64,000 nt of DNA from UMGS363 sp051881815 (GCA_051881815.1 JBJEQP010000041.1:1-64000), one strand, 5' to 3'. Shown: positions 16,003-24,751, counted from the first letter of the stretch. Notes: generated from the letters alone by a model not told the origin. Numbers and translations: made by a program.

Positions 16003-17664
16003 TTATTTTACAAGACCGCTGTTGTTGATAGCGGAAACGAGAGCCTTTATCGAAGCGTCGATGATATCGGTGTGGATACCTGCGCCCCAGAATACGCCGT
16101 TTTCGGTTTCAATGCCGACATAAGCGCAGGCCTGTGAGCTTGAACCTCTTTCAAGAGCGTGTTCCTCGTATGTAGTGATCGAATAGCTTATGCCCAGAGC
16201 GTCCTTTACAGCGTTTGAAACTGCGTCAAGACGACCGTTGCCCGCAGCTTCCCTTGAAATGAGAGTTCCGTTGTACATAACCGAAACAACTGCGGAGATA
16301 CCGTTTTTCCGCGAGAAATGTGCTTCGGAAACGGTGAACTTGTCGCTGATGTTGAGGTAGTTGTTCTTGAATACATCGTAAACCTCGGCAGGCTGAAGCT
16401 CCTTGTGAGCATGGTCGGAAACGCTCTTGACATGGTAACCGAACGCTTCGCGCATTTTAGGAGGCATATTGATGCCGAAATTCTGCTCCATGAGGAAGCC
16501 GATGCCGCCCTTTCCCGACTGGCTGTTGATGCGGATAACATCGCCCTCGTATTCTCGTCCGACGTCCTTCGGGTCGATGGCAAGGTAAGGAACGTTCCAG
16601 TGCGGAGGGTTCTTTTCTTCACGCCATTTAAGTCCCTTGGCGATAGCGTCCTGGTGCGAGCCGGAGAATGCTGCAAATACGAGCGAGCCGCTGTAAGGCT
16701 GACGTTCGTAAACGTGCATACGGGTCATCTTTTCGTAAACCTCTGTGATCTCGGGGATGTTGGAGAAGTCAAGCTCGGGGTCAACGCCGTGGGAGAACAT
16801 ATTCATTGCAACGGTAATAAGGTCAACGTTGCCTGTGCGTTCGCCGTTGCCAAAGAGAGTGCCTTCAACTCTGTCTGCGCCTGCGAGGAGTCCGAGCTCG
16901 GTGTCTGCAACTGCGCAGCCTCTGTCGTTGTGCGGATGGAGCGAAACGATCACGTTTTCACGGCAGTTGAGATGCTTGCACATATATTCGATCTGTGAAG
17001 CGTAAACGTGGGACATACTTTCTTCAACTGTAACGGGGAGATTCATAATTACCTTGTCGTCTGCTGTCGGCTGCCAAACATCGATTACAGCGTTGCAGAT
17101 CTCAAGTGCGAATTCGGGTTCTGTTCCGGTGAAGCTTTCGGGGGAGTATTCAAAGCGGAAGTTTCCCTCGGTCTTGCTGCGGTATTCCTTGCAGAGCTTT
17201 GCGCCCTCGACAGCGATCTTGATGATATCTTCCTTGGACTTCTTGAAAACCTGTTCACGCTGCGCAACGGAAGTTGAGTTGTAAAGATGAACGATAGCGT
17301 TCTTGCAGCCCTTGAGCGCTTCAAAGGTCTTTGCAATGATATGCTCTCTCGACTGTGTGAGGACCTGGATCGTTACATCGTCGGGGATAAGATCCTGCTC
17401 GATAAGTGTGCGGCAGAATTCATATTCGGTTTCGGAAGCCGCAGGGAAGCCGATCTCGATCTCCTTGAAGCCGACCTTGATGAGGTGCTTCCAGAATGTG
17501 AGCTTTTCTTCGAGGGACATCGGGATAATGAGCGCCTGGTTGCCGTCACGAAGGTCAACAGAACACCAGATCGGAGCTTTATCGACATGATCCTTTTTCA
17601 CCCAGTCAAAACAGGGCTCGGGGGGCATAAAATATCTTCTTGTGTAGTTTTCAAAATTTTTCAT
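16003..17664 (-). CDS. leuA: 2-isopropylmalate synthase, long form
   Basis: A 553-residue enzyme that joins acetyl-CoA and 2-ketoisovalerate in the first committed step of leucine synthesis. The N-terminal TIM-barrel catalytic part has SVDLRDGNQAL, FPAASETEYEF and the metal-binding SLHPHNDRG; the final third (from about residue 430) is the LeuA regulatory dimer domain. It matches the actinobacterial-type long LeuA. The ATG at 17664 follows GGAAAGGAAA and is preferred over an upstream TTG. A leucine-type T-box leader lies upstream, so expression should rise when leucyl-tRNA is uncharged. It stands alone, not with ilv or leuBCD. Confidence 0.94.
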   Translation of the reverse strand: MKNFENYTRRYFMPPEPCFDWVKKDHVDKAPIWCSVDLRDGNQALIIPMSLEEKLTFWKHLIKVGFKEIEIGFPAASETEYEFCRTLIEQDLIPDDVTIQVLTQSREHIIAKTFEALKGCKNAIVHLYNSTSVAQREQVFKKSKEDIIKIAVEGAKLCKEYRSKTEGNFRFEYSPESFTGTEPEFALEICNAVIDVWQPTADDKVIMNLPVTVEESMSHVYASQIEYMCKHLNCRENVIVSLHPHNDRGCAVADTELGLLAGADRVEGTLFGNGERTGNVDLITVAMNMFSHGVDPELDFSNIPEITEVYEKMTRMHVYERQPYSGSLVFAAFSGSHQDAIAKGLKWREEKNPPHWNVPYLAIDPKDVGREYEGDVIRINSQSGKGGIGFLMEQNFGINMPPKMREAFGYHVKSVSDHAHKELQPAEVYDVFKNNYLNISDKFTVSEAHFSRKNGISAVVSVMYNGTLISREAAGNGRLDAVSNAVKDALGISYSITTYEEHALERGSSSQACAYVGIETENGVFWGAGIHTDIIDASIKALVSAINNSGLVK

Positions 17665-17693
17665 ATCTGATTTCCTTTCCAAATCGTTCGCTA

Positions 17694-17831
17694 TTATGAT
17701 ACAGCGAATCTGAATCTCTGCGGGAGGAACAGTGTTCTGTCAGGAGTCCGTTCTTTTGCTTTCGGCTTGTGACCTTCGGCTTGGACCTTTTGCTTTTGGC
17801 GAAAGGTATAATGAATTGATGTGATGTTCAT
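17694..17831 (-). CDS. Possible 45-residue leader ORF between T-box and leuA
   Basis: On the minus strand a 46-codon frame opens with ATG at 17831 and ends TAA at 17694-17696, inside the leader between the T-box terminator and leuA. It begins MNITSIHYTF, is rich in Lys, Arg and Gln, and ends in RTLFLPQRFRFAVS. No strong ribosome site is visible (only a weak AAGAAG stretch). It could be a short translated leader, a repeat remnant, or chance. I do not recognise a family and list it because it fills an otherwise unexplained leader segment of about 210 bases. Confidence 0.3.
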   Translation of the reverse strand: MNITSIHYTFRQKQKVQAEGHKPKAKERTPDRTLFLPQRFRFAVS

Positions 17832-17876
17832 CGCTTCTTTTATCTCTGCTTTTGACAAAGAATTTTTCGGACAAAT

Positions 17877-18150
17877 AAAAAAGCTTTCATCTCAAATAAG
17901 AGATGAAAGCTGTAAACTTCCACGGTACCACTCTTGTTCGGATCAAAACGATCCGCCCTCACCGCATCTCAATCAAATGATATCCAATGCGTATCTCTGT
18001 AACGGGAGAACCCGTTCCAACCTACTGTAAAGCTTCGGCGGACAGCTCCGGGATGAGTTATAACCTTAACGCAGCACCGTCTTTCACCGACCGACGGCTC
18101 TCTGAAGAATACGAAGAGGTCTTTTTTCCCATCATTGCCTTTTTGAATAT
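17877..18150 (-). promoter_or_regulatory. T-box riboswitch, probably leucine-responsive
   Basis: The minus-strand leader has the T-box sequence AAGAGTGGTACCGTGG (about 17920-17935) and a terminator at 17877-17911 (AGCTTTCATCTC/GAGATGAAAGCT plus T run). The T-box UGGU would pair with an ACCA acceptor end, fitting tRNALeu (discriminator A). A likely specifier CUC (Leu) lies at 18055-18057 in AACUCAUC. Uncharged tRNALeu would favour the antiterminator and allow leuA expression. Confidence 0.93.
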
Positions 18151-18156
18151 AACCAA

Positions 18157-18185
18157 ATTATAACACTGCTTTTTTGTTTTGTCAA
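18157..18185 (-). promoter_or_regulatory. Promoter of the T-box-leuA unit
   Basis: Perfect TTGACA (18180-18185) and TATAAT (18157-18162) on the minus strand with a 17-base spacer. Confidence 0.9.
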
Positions 18186-18575
18186 GCATATTTTAAATTT
18201 AATTATGAATTTATTGTAAACTTGAAAATGACACGGTAGTCTGCAATTGTTACATCGATATAAATAATAATGGTTGATAAAATTAAATAACTATGTACCA
18301 GATGCGGCAGAATATTAACAAATTTGTAAAATATAGATAAAAAATATACACAAATATTGGAAGAAATTGTTTTCGGGAATTATTGACATATCCGATTAAA
18401 TAGTGTATTATTACTGTAAAATATGTTGTTAACATACAATATATGGTATATACCAACAAAAAACAACACAAAATCGCGGTCGGGAGGCTTATATTTGCTA
18501 AGTTTGTCGATTGAAGTGCGAAACAATGCACATCTCAACACATTACTTGGTTTTTACTTTTATAAGAACACAAAA

Positions 18576-18623
18576 TGTCGAAAACTTTAAAAATTAATGC
18601 AATTCTTGTTTGTTATTTCGACA
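18576..18623. promoter_or_regulatory. Two convergent 0A boxes upstream of spo0A
   Basis: TGTCGAAA at 18576-18583 and its reverse complement TTTCGACA at 18616-18623 fit the Spo0A~P binding box (TGTCGAA). A weaker TGTCGA is at 18505-18510. They lie 60-105 bases upstream of spo0A, indicating autoregulation. The rest of the 500-base AT-rich gap shows no gene. Confidence 0.7.
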
Positions 18624-18680
18624 CGAAATTTTAATATTTAATGGTAAAATATGGTAAAAGAAAATTTAGGAGGTATAATT

Positions 18681-19487
18681 ATGTCAGCTAATGTTAAAAT
18701 TTTAATTGCCGATAATTCTATGGATTTCAGCAAAAAAATGGCAGGCTCACTAAACTCGAAGGGATATTCCGTAACGGAATGCGAAAGCGACGGAAGCGCT
18801 GTTCTCGACAGTATCCGCTCTGTTCAGCCGGATATCGTTATCTGCGATGCGCTTATGCCCGCCGCAGACGCTCTGGAGGTAATGCACCGCACCGAAATGG
18901 GCGGCGCAAAGAAGCCCTTCTTCATTGTGACGCTTCCGTACCGAAATGCCTATGTTGAGAAAAATGTAATGAGCAGAAACAATGCTTATGTTCTCATCAA
19001 GCCGTTTGAGATCGACGCTCTGATAAGCTTCATTGAGCACATCACGCCGTCGTCGGTCAGCGATTTTGAGAACGATTCCGATCAGGCGCACATGGAAGTC
19101 GTTGTGACCGACATTATCCACACGATCGGCATCCCTGCGCATATCAAGGGCTACCACTATCTGCGTGAGGCGATCATGCTCTCGATCAATGATTCCGAAA
19201 TGCTTGAAAGCGTAACGAAGCTGCTCTATCCGACTATTGCACGAAAGTTTGACACCTCGCCTTCACGGGTAGAGAGAGCTATCCGTCACGCTATCGAAAC
19301 TGCATGGGACAGAGGTGATGTCGAAGTACTTACGAAAATGTTCGGATATACGATAAACGGCGGAAAGGGCAAGCCGACCAACTCCGAATTCATTGCATTG
19401 ATAACGGATAATCTGCGTTTGCGCTTCCGCATCTCCGCAAAGGTTCCCTGCGGCACAAAGAAAACGCCGCAGCCTGCAACTGCGTAA
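18681..19487 (+). CDS. spo0A: Stage 0 sporulation protein A
   Basis: A 268-residue response regulator controlling entry into sporulation and stationary phase. The receiver domain (1-120) has phospho-acceptor Asp56, Thr84 and Lys107. The C-terminal DNA-binding domain (about 150-265) has the family-specific HTIGIPAHIKGYHYLREAI and SPSRVERAIRHAIETAW segments. AGGAGG lies upstream of ATG 18681. At the acidic pocket the usual Asp pair is Ala10-Asp11, which is unusual for a phosphorylated receiver. Usual neighbours spoIVB and recN are not adjacent here. Two 0A boxes upstream suggest self-control. Confidence 0.95.
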   Translation: MSANVKILIADNSMDFSKKMAGSLNSKGYSVTECESDGSAVLDSIRSVQPDIVICDALMPAADALEVMHRTEMGGAKKPFFIVTLPYRNAYVEKNVMSRNNAYVLIKPFEIDALISFIEHITPSSVSDFENDSDQAHMEVVVTDIIHTIGIPAHIKGYHYLREAIMLSINDSEMLESVTKLLYPTIARKFDTSPSRVERAIRHAIETAWDRGDVEVLTKMFGYTINGGKGKPTNSEFIALITDNLRLRFRISAKVPCGTKKTPQPATA

Positions 19488-19584
19488 TATGATTAATAGT
19501 ATAAAAAATGATACAATAGTATAATTTTATCAGTTGAAAGTATAGTATAAACAACAGAAAAGTTCATATCATTATCATAAAATC

Positions 19585-19632
19585 AAAACAGCTCATCGAC
19601 TTGCAAACTAACAGGTCAATGGGCTGTTTTTA
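19585..19632. terminator. Bidirectional terminator
   Basis: AAAACAGC ... GCTGTTTT with an inner GAC/GTC stem separates the convergent spo0A and lipoprotein genes. Confidence 0.8.
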
Positions 19633-19637
19633 TTGTA

Positions 19638-20900
19638 TCAATAGTTCAATTTATACTGTGTTATCCTAAAGCTCTGATCGTTGGTGTTGACCTCGAGCGC
19701 AAAGTCGCCGCCGTCAATGAATTCAACGAATTTGCCCTCTTCGTCAAAGCGTTCGGCTTTTGTCTTATAGGTGATAGTACCGGCTTTTTCGTTGTAGTTA
19801 TATCCTGTTATCGTGATGTTTCCGATATAGGGGATCCCTGCGTCGCCTACGACCGTGCAGAGCTTTCCGTCAACGTCACGGTATCTTTGCGGAGCGTTGA
19901 TAAACATTTCGCTGGTGGTCTTGGCGTCAAAGTATTTCTTGACAAAGCTTTCAAGCTCGGAAACGGTCTTGAATCTCGGATCGTCAACGAAATAGAACAT
20001 AAAGCTTGTGCCGTCCGAATTTAGCGAATCAAGCTGAACGTAGTTTTCATAATCGCTGACGTTAAGGCTCGTTGTGGTGAAATATTTTGCGATATCGTCA
20101 GCAACAGCCTTTGCGGCATAGCCATAGTAAAGCTTGTCTGTTTCAAAATCGGCGGACTGAACACGCTTTTTCAGGGTGAATCCATTCGTATCAAAATCAT
20201 ATACCGTAAGATCGACCGAAGCAGTGCCGTTATCATCAAATGTCACGGTCGGCGTCGGCATAAAAACCGTACCCTCGGTGCGCAGGAGTGTATATTCGGG
20301 GATATAGTCCATTTTATTGCCGTCGGCGTCATAAACCTTCAGCTCGGTGAATTCGCCGTTTTTAACGGAATATAAGCGCTTGACGGTATAGGGCAGCTCC
20401 TCCTCGGTGTCAAAATTATCGAGGTAGAAAAGGAACTGGACAACATCGGGTACGACCTGATCGTCAGCTGTATTTGTAAGAACGCTGCAAACGCTTGATG
20501 CGTATTCCTGTGAATAGGGAATGTCAAGAATATAGTTTTCGGGGGCGGTGATGATATATTCCGAGTAGTTGAATGAGCTGTCCTCGGTGATGATCTTCAG
20601 TTCGGAATCGTTATCCGTGGCGGAAACGGTTATCATATAGTTATTTTCGCCGCCGTTTAGGGAGAATGTATAGGAGGAAAATGCGTCGGGATCGGTCTGA
20701 TCACCGGGGGTGACTGCGCCAAGCATGATCTTCGGCACGCTTGTGTCATCGGTGCTGTTTACGGTCGTTTCGGAAGAAAAAGATGTTTCGGGAACGGTCG
20801 TTGTGCCGTCGGAGCCTTTATTATTGCAGGAGCAAAGTACCACAGTTGCCGCCAACAAGGATGTCAAAAAAACAGTCAGCATTTTACCTGTGTATCTCAT
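19638..20900 (-). CDS. Lipoprotein of unknown function
   Basis: A 420-residue secreted lipoprotein. The signal peptide ends in VVLCSC, with Cys at about residue 25, followed by a Thr/Ser/Glu-rich linker to about residue 60. The mature part looks globular and beta-rich, with a C-terminal half including LESFVKKYFDAKTTSEMF and KLCTVVGDAGIPYIG; I cannot assign a family. The start at 20900 has AAAGGAAA upstream; the longer frame adds six residues without support. It is flanked by terminators and is probably a single-gene unit. Anchoring on the cell surface is well supported; the role is unknown. Confidence 0.8.
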   Translation of the reverse strand: MRYTGKMLTVFLTSLLAATVVLCSCNNKGSDGTTTVPETSFSSETTVNSTDDTSVPKIMLGAVTPGDQTDPDAFSSYTFSLNGGENNYMITVSATDNDSELKIITEDSSFNYSEYIITAPENYILDIPYSQEYASSVCSVLTNTADDQVVPDVVQFLFYLDNFDTEEELPYTVKRLYSVKNGEFTELKVYDADGNKMDYIPEYTLLRTEGTVFMPTPTVTFDDNGTASVDLTVYDFDTNGFTLKKRVQSADFETDKLYYGYAAKAVADDIAKYFTTTSLNVSDYENYVQLDSLNSDGTSFMFYFVDDPRFKTVSELESFVKKYFDAKTTSEMFINAPQRYRDVDGKLCTVVGDAGIPYIGNITITGYNYNEKAGTITYKTKAERFDEEGKFVEFIDGGDFALEVNTNDQSFRITQYKLNY

Positions 20901-21009
20901 TGTGGGATTTCCTTTCAAACGGGGGTATTATTTCACCTTAATAATCTATATTATACCAGTTTTTTTAATAAAATACAATTACATTTTAGTTACAGTTATA
21001 TTACTCTTT

Positions 21010-21061
21010 AGAAAAACAAAAACACCGCCTGCATACCCGATCGGGGGATATGCAGGCGGCT
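21010..21061 (-). terminator. Terminator downstream of the cheY-cheX pair
   Basis: On the minus strand GCCGCCTGCATATCCCC pairs with GGGTATGCAGGCGG, followed by TGTTTTTGTTTTTC. It lies beyond MITE copy C, so the 3' end of the chemotaxis transcript probably includes the whole element. Confidence 0.85.
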
Positions 21062-21087
21062 AAAGAAGAAAGGATGAAAAAAGCTTA

Positions 21088-21245
21088 TACTAATTCCAAA
21101 TCGTTCTATAGACAAAGCCGACAGATAGAATAATCCAAGTCAAGGAAAGCGACCGCAGGCAGGCTTGCCGCCTGTCAAGAGAGCTTGACGCAGGATTGGA
21201 TTATTATATCCGAGGATTTGTCTATAGGTTGATTTGGAATTCGTA
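21088..21245 (-). mobile_element. Palindromic MITE-like element, copy C (158 bp), at a stop codon
   Basis: Begins TACTAATTCC and ends GGAATTCGTA, with direct TTA on both sides (21085-21087, 21246-21248). The right-hand TTA is the stop codon (TAA) of the minus-strand CheX-like gene, so insertion kept the stop intact. The interior is nearly the reverse complement of copy A. Confidence 0.85.
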
Positions 21246-22127
21246 TTAAATACTGATTATGAAGTTTATCGTTCCGAATGAGAAGCAAACCGGGATAACA
21301 CGCGAATTGTTGATAGTGTCAATATTGAGTTCATTGTAAACGGTCTGCGGTGAAAGCTCAATTTCAAGACCTGTTTCATTGGAAACATTTACTGCGAAAA
21401 GTCCGTTGTGAAGATTGAGGAATTCGTTGATGCAGTCGCGTGTGTAATCATCGTTTGCTGTGAGATGCTCGCCCGAGAAGCGTGAAGCAAATTCAATAAG
21501 CGAATCATCGTCTGCGTCAATGAGCGTGATAGCCTTGATCCCACCGTGGATCTCCTGACCAAGGCAGTTCCTGGAGATATTGCCCATAAGCTCCTGCGCA
21601 CTAAGCGGAGCAAAGTCCGTTCCGATGAAGCGAACGAGGTTCTTGAAAAGGAGAACGATATATCCCGAAAGGTAGGATTTGTTGTCCATGTTGTCAAAGT
21701 TATAGAACTTGTCAACGAGCGGACGGAAATCACCGAGGTCGGCAACTTCAAGATCGGCATCGCTGATGCCCATTTCCTTTTTATAGCTGTTGAGAGCATT
21801 TTCAAACTGTGAGTTTGTCATAACTCCGTCATTGACGAGGGTCTGACCGAGAAGAAGATGTGCACTTGGCTGTGTTCGGAGCAGCTGTTCGATCTGCTCG
21901 TCGGTAGCATAGCCCATTTCGACCATAAGCTCACCGATGCGCTTGTCAACCTTCTGCTGTTCTGCGTGAACTCTGTCGACCTGTTCGGCGGTCATGATAC
22001 CTGCATTGATAGCAAGGACACCGAGCCTTAGTTTTGTTTCGGAGAGCTTGCCGAGAGCATCGGAAAGCTTCTCGGGGGAAACGAGTCCGCTGTTGAGAAG
22101 ATAATTCCCGAAAAATTGCGTAAACAC
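21246..22127 (-). CDS. MshEN-like c-di-GMP-binding domains fused to a CheX phosphatase domain
   Basis: A 293-residue fusion. Residues 1-115 hold four related motifs (FFGNYLLNSGLVSPEKLSDA; RLGVLAINAGIMTAEQ; RIGELMVEMGYATDEQ; LLGQTLVNDGVMTNSQ) of the RLGxxLxxxGxxTxxQ type found in MshEN domains, which bind cyclic di-GMP in type II secretion-type ATPases. Residues about 125-293 resemble CheX, a CheY-P phosphatase, with the INEFLNLHNG motif in which the Glu and Asn are the catalytic pair. A CheY gene lies 14 bases upstream. The inferred role is a phosphatase for CheY-P tuned by a second messenger. Its stop codon is also the target site of MITE copy C. Confidence 0.75.
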   Translation of the reverse strand: MFTQFFGNYLLNSGLVSPEKLSDALGKLSETKLRLGVLAINAGIMTAEQVDRVHAEQQKVDKRIGELMVEMGYATDEQIEQLLRTQPSAHLLLGQTLVNDGVMTNSQFENALNSYKKEMGISDADLEVADLGDFRPLVDKFYNFDNMDNKSYLSGYIVLLFKNLVRFIGTDFAPLSAQELMGNISRNCLGQEIHGGIKAITLIDADDDSLIEFASRFSGEHLTANDDYTRDCINEFLNLHNGLFAVNVSNETGLEIELSPQTVYNELNIDTINNSRVIPVCFSFGTINFIISI

Positions 22128-22141
22128 TGTGTATCTCCTCC

Positions 22142-22516
22142 TTACAATATTTTATTGATGATCTTTTCGATCGCAGCCTTGTCGGCAGGCTTCTGTATGA
22201 AGTCGAAAGCACCGCACTCGATAGCGGTCTTGAGATTGCCCTGGGTTCCGATCGAAGAAGCCATAACGACCTTTGCGTTCGGGTTGAGCGAGATGATGTC
22301 TTTAAGTGCGTCAATACCCGATTTTTCGGGCATTACAATATCCATAAAGGAAATGTCGGGAAGTACCTCTGCATATTTTGTTACTGCCGCATTTCCGTTT
22401 TCGGCGTAGAAAATTTCAAAATCCCCGATACCGGAGAGAATGTTGCTGAGTTGTTTTCTGACAAGTGCCGAGTCATCGCAGATAAGTATTTTAAGTTTTT
22501 TTGTTGTATCGGACAT
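22142..22516 (-). CDS. CheY-like single-domain response regulator
   Basis: A 124-residue receiver domain without an output domain. It has the acidic pair Asp14-Asp15, phospho-acceptor Asp59 (FMDIVMP), Ser87 and Lys109 (IQKP). It is cotranscribed with, and lies 14 bases before, the MshEN-CheX gene, which would remove its phosphate. It is separate from the CheA-CheW-CheR-CheB cluster, which has no cheY of its own, so this protein may be one of its outputs. A motor target (FliM) cannot be seen in the window. Confidence 0.88.
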   Translation of the reverse strand: MSDTTKKLKILICDDSALVRKQLSNILSGIGDFEIFYAENGNAAVTKYAEVLPDISFMDIVMPEKSGIDALKDIISLNPNAKVVMASSIGTQGNLKTAIECGAFDFIQKPADKAAIEKIINKIL

Positions 22517-22716
22517 TTGTAAGCCTCCTTAACCAATATCACTTACTAAATTATACCACAAACACAATTTTTTTTCAAGGTTATTTATAAATATTCTTTT
22601 TCTTCTTGTGTTGTGCAATGTAGACAAAAACGCTTTTTAAATATGTGTAAAAGATGTTAATTAAGTAATAAAAATTCACAAAAATTGCAGTAAATGATTT
22701 TACAGCGCGCTCTCTG

Positions 22717-22745
22717 TTGACAAAATATGTCTAATAGTATATAAT
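22717..22745 (+). promoter_or_regulatory. Promoter of the HPt gene
   Basis: TTGACA (22717-22722) and TATAAT (22740-22745) are 17 bases apart, a perfect sigma-A promoter, about 70 bases before the start codon. Confidence 0.85.
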
Positions 22746-22814
22746 AAAGTCAAACGATAATTACTGCTGTTCATCTTATCGGAGAACGCATGGTATATGG
22801 AAAGGAACTTTGTT

Positions 22815-23186
22815 ATGGAAAAAAACTATGATGCTTTTTTTGATAAGCTTAAAAGGGTAGGAGTGAACACGGATAAGACTATTGACCGTTTCGGCGGTCT
22901 GGACGAGCTTTATGTGAAGTTTCTTGATGAATTTGCGGATACCGAACGCTTTGAGGAGATATACGCCGCTCTTTCGGGCGGAGATAACGCAAAGGCCGAA
23001 ATGTGTTCGCACAAGCTCAAGGGCGTTCTCGGCAATCTCGGCATGGACGAGCTGTTCTCCGAGGCGGAACTTGTGATGAAGGAGCTGCGGTCGGGAAGCA
23101 CTGCCGAGGCTGAACAGCGGCTTCGAGGTATGCAGCCGAAAATAGTTGAGATACAGCGTGTTATAAAGGAAACTCCGCATGAATGA
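22815..23186 (+). CDS. Histidine phosphotransfer (HPt) domain protein
   Basis: A 123-residue four-helix HPt protein. The phosphorylated residue is His66 in CSHKLKGVLGNLGM, the classic HxLKG motif. ATG 22815 follows AAAGGAAC; the longer frame has no ribosome site. A strong promoter and a terminator enclose it as a single gene. Stand-alone HPt proteins move phosphate between histidine kinases and receiver proteins; a plausible partner is the CheY-like protein on the other strand just to the left, but no hybrid kinase is present in the window. Confidence 0.85.
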   Translation: MEKNYDAFFDKLKRVGVNTDKTIDRFGGLDELYVKFLDEFADTERFEEIYAALSGGDNAKAEMCSHKLKGVLGNLGMDELFSEAELVMKELRSGSTAEAEQRLRGMQPKIVEIQRVIKETPHE

Positions 23187-23224
23187 TATCCGTACAGTTC
23201 GGTTTATCAATACATATAAATATC

Positions 23225-23273
23225 AAAAAGGCATTGCAGTCCATCGTTCAATGATGCTCCGCAATGCCTTTTT
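23225..23273. terminator. Bidirectional terminator
   Basis: AAAAAGGCATTGC pairs with GCAATGCCTTTTT between the convergent HPt and zinc-ribbon genes. Confidence 0.9.
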
Positions 23274-23277
23274 ATAC

Positions 23278-24417
23278 TTATGTGTTTTTCTGCCGCTTTT
23301 CGGTCTGCTTTGACGAACGGGCGGCAATGAGAATGCAGAGTCCGAGAAACATCATGGCGGCGCTGATACGATAAGCATTTTCCGAAACGGCTGCGGAGAT
23401 GCCTGCGGCGGTTTCCTTTTCAAGACCGTCCAAGCCGCTGAATAAGCCGAGCTGCATTGAAAACATAAATGTGAAAAGCACAGCCGAAAAGCCTGCCAGG
23501 AATATCGGGATACCGCAGAATCCGAGTGCAAGACGCTTGTTTTTGTTTATGACGATGACAGCCGACGCAGCGGCGGCGGAAAAAATAAGCTCTGCAATGA
23601 CTGTCGGGATGGAAAGGTAGGCACGGACAGCCTTTAATATCTCTCCGCTCCTGCCCTGTTCAAGGTTCGATGCGGAAAGGCAGGCGAGCGCATCCCGTGA
23701 AAGCTCTATCTGCTCGTATGCAAGCTCAAGATCGCTTTCGGTCAGTTCAATGCCGGTGTTCGTGCTGATAACGGAAACATTTTCGCCGAGCAGCGACTTG
23801 ACTCTTTCGGGCGTGATCTCTTCGGGCTTTTTGCCGCTGCGGATGTATTCGGCATATTCGGCGGCTGTTTTCCCGATAAATTCCTTGACTGTCGAGCGGT
23901 CATATATGCGCCGAATGTTGCTTTCATCAACTCCGGAGCCTACTGTCATCGCCGCAATAGCTTCACCGACGGTCTGATCCTCGGACAGGTCGCCGTTTTC
24001 AAGTGCGGTGATCTTCAGCTCCTTTGCAGGGATGTTAAGGATATCGATATTTCTCACGGCTTCTGCGGCGTTGCTCTCCTCGGTCGCGGCTCGTCCTATG
24101 CTGCTCCCGAAAAAGAGTATCAGCGAGCCGAAAAGTGCCGCAGACAGAAATACGGACGCTGTTATTTTTATAAATCCGCTGCCTTTGTTCCTGCGCTGTG
24201 TCTTTTCACTTGCACAGGTCATGCTTATTGAACGTGTCGCAGGCTCGGTAAGAGGCTCTTCGGGGGCAAAAAGGCTTGGTGACAGCGTTATATTTTTGGT
24301 TTCCTGCTCGGAAGATATCTCGGCAGGAGTTCCGTCCTCCGTTTCAAGCGGTATTCCGCAGCTTATGCAGTAGGTGATCTTGTTTCCGTAGGTTTTTCCG
24401 CATTTTGGGCAGATCAT
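23278..24417 (-). CDS. Zinc-ribbon membrane protein of unknown function
   Basis: A 379-residue protein. The N-terminus has two CxxC pairs (CPKCGKTYGNKITYCISCG), a zinc ribbon, followed by a low-complexity linker, one membrane segment at about residues 85-108, an extracytoplasmic alpha-helical region (about 110-260) and three C-terminal membrane segments. It resembles the many Firmicute membrane proteins with a cytoplasmic zinc ribbon, which have no common function. The start at 24417 is preferred because AAAGGA sits nine bases upstream; the first ATG (24426) abuts the ribosome site. No operon partner is present. Confidence 0.75.
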   Translation of the reverse strand: MICPKCGKTYGNKITYCISCGIPLETEDGTPAEISSEQETKNITLSPSLFAPEEPLTEPATRSISMTCASEKTQRRNKGSGFIKITASVFLSAALFGSLILFFGSSIGRAATEESNAAEAVRNIDILNIPAKELKITALENGDLSEDQTVGEAIAAMTVGSGVDESNIRRIYDRSTVKEFIGKTAAEYAEYIRSGKKPEEITPERVKSLLGENVSVISTNTGIELTESDLELAYEQIELSRDALACLSASNLEQGRSGEILKAVRAYLSIPTVIAELIFSAAAASAVIVINKNKRLALGFCGIPIFLAGFSAVLFTFMFSMQLGLFSGLDGLEKETAAGISAAVSENAYRISAAMMFLGLCILIAARSSKQTEKRQKNT

Positions 24418-24560
24418 TTTTATCATTCCTTTACTATTTGTTTACAAATCTTTCCTATATTTAGAATTATATACCAATTTATTCCAAAAGTCAATAATTT
24501 TTTATCGACAAAACTTCGGTTAATTCGTAATGGGGAAGGGAGGAATAAAGGAAAGGGAGT

Positions 24561-24651
24561 GCAGAGGGAGAACCATTAAGGGGGGAGAGGAGACGGCCCA
24601 CGCCCAGAGGTTACAGAGTGCTCCTCTCCCCCTTATTGGTTCTCCCTTTGC
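24561..24651. repeat. Long palindrome (GCAGAGGGAGAACC type)
   Basis: About 30 bases starting GCAGAGGGAGAACC pair with a matching run ending GGTTCTCCCTTTGC, around a 28-base loop. It has no coding frame. It lies in a 797-base gap (24418-25214) made up almost entirely of palindromic repeats listed separately. Confidence 0.7.
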
Positions 24652-24751
24652 AGAGAGCTCCACGAAACAAGGCGGTTGATGTTTGTTGGGGGAGAATATA
24701 GATACTTTGTTACCGTTCGTAACCTATAATATGTTCCGTTAATGCGAAAAC

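Noticed and set aside
18283..18531. 82-codon hydrophobic frame on the minus strand
   Set aside because: It lies in an AT-rich regulatory gap upstream of spo0A, lacks a ribosome site, and has random composition.
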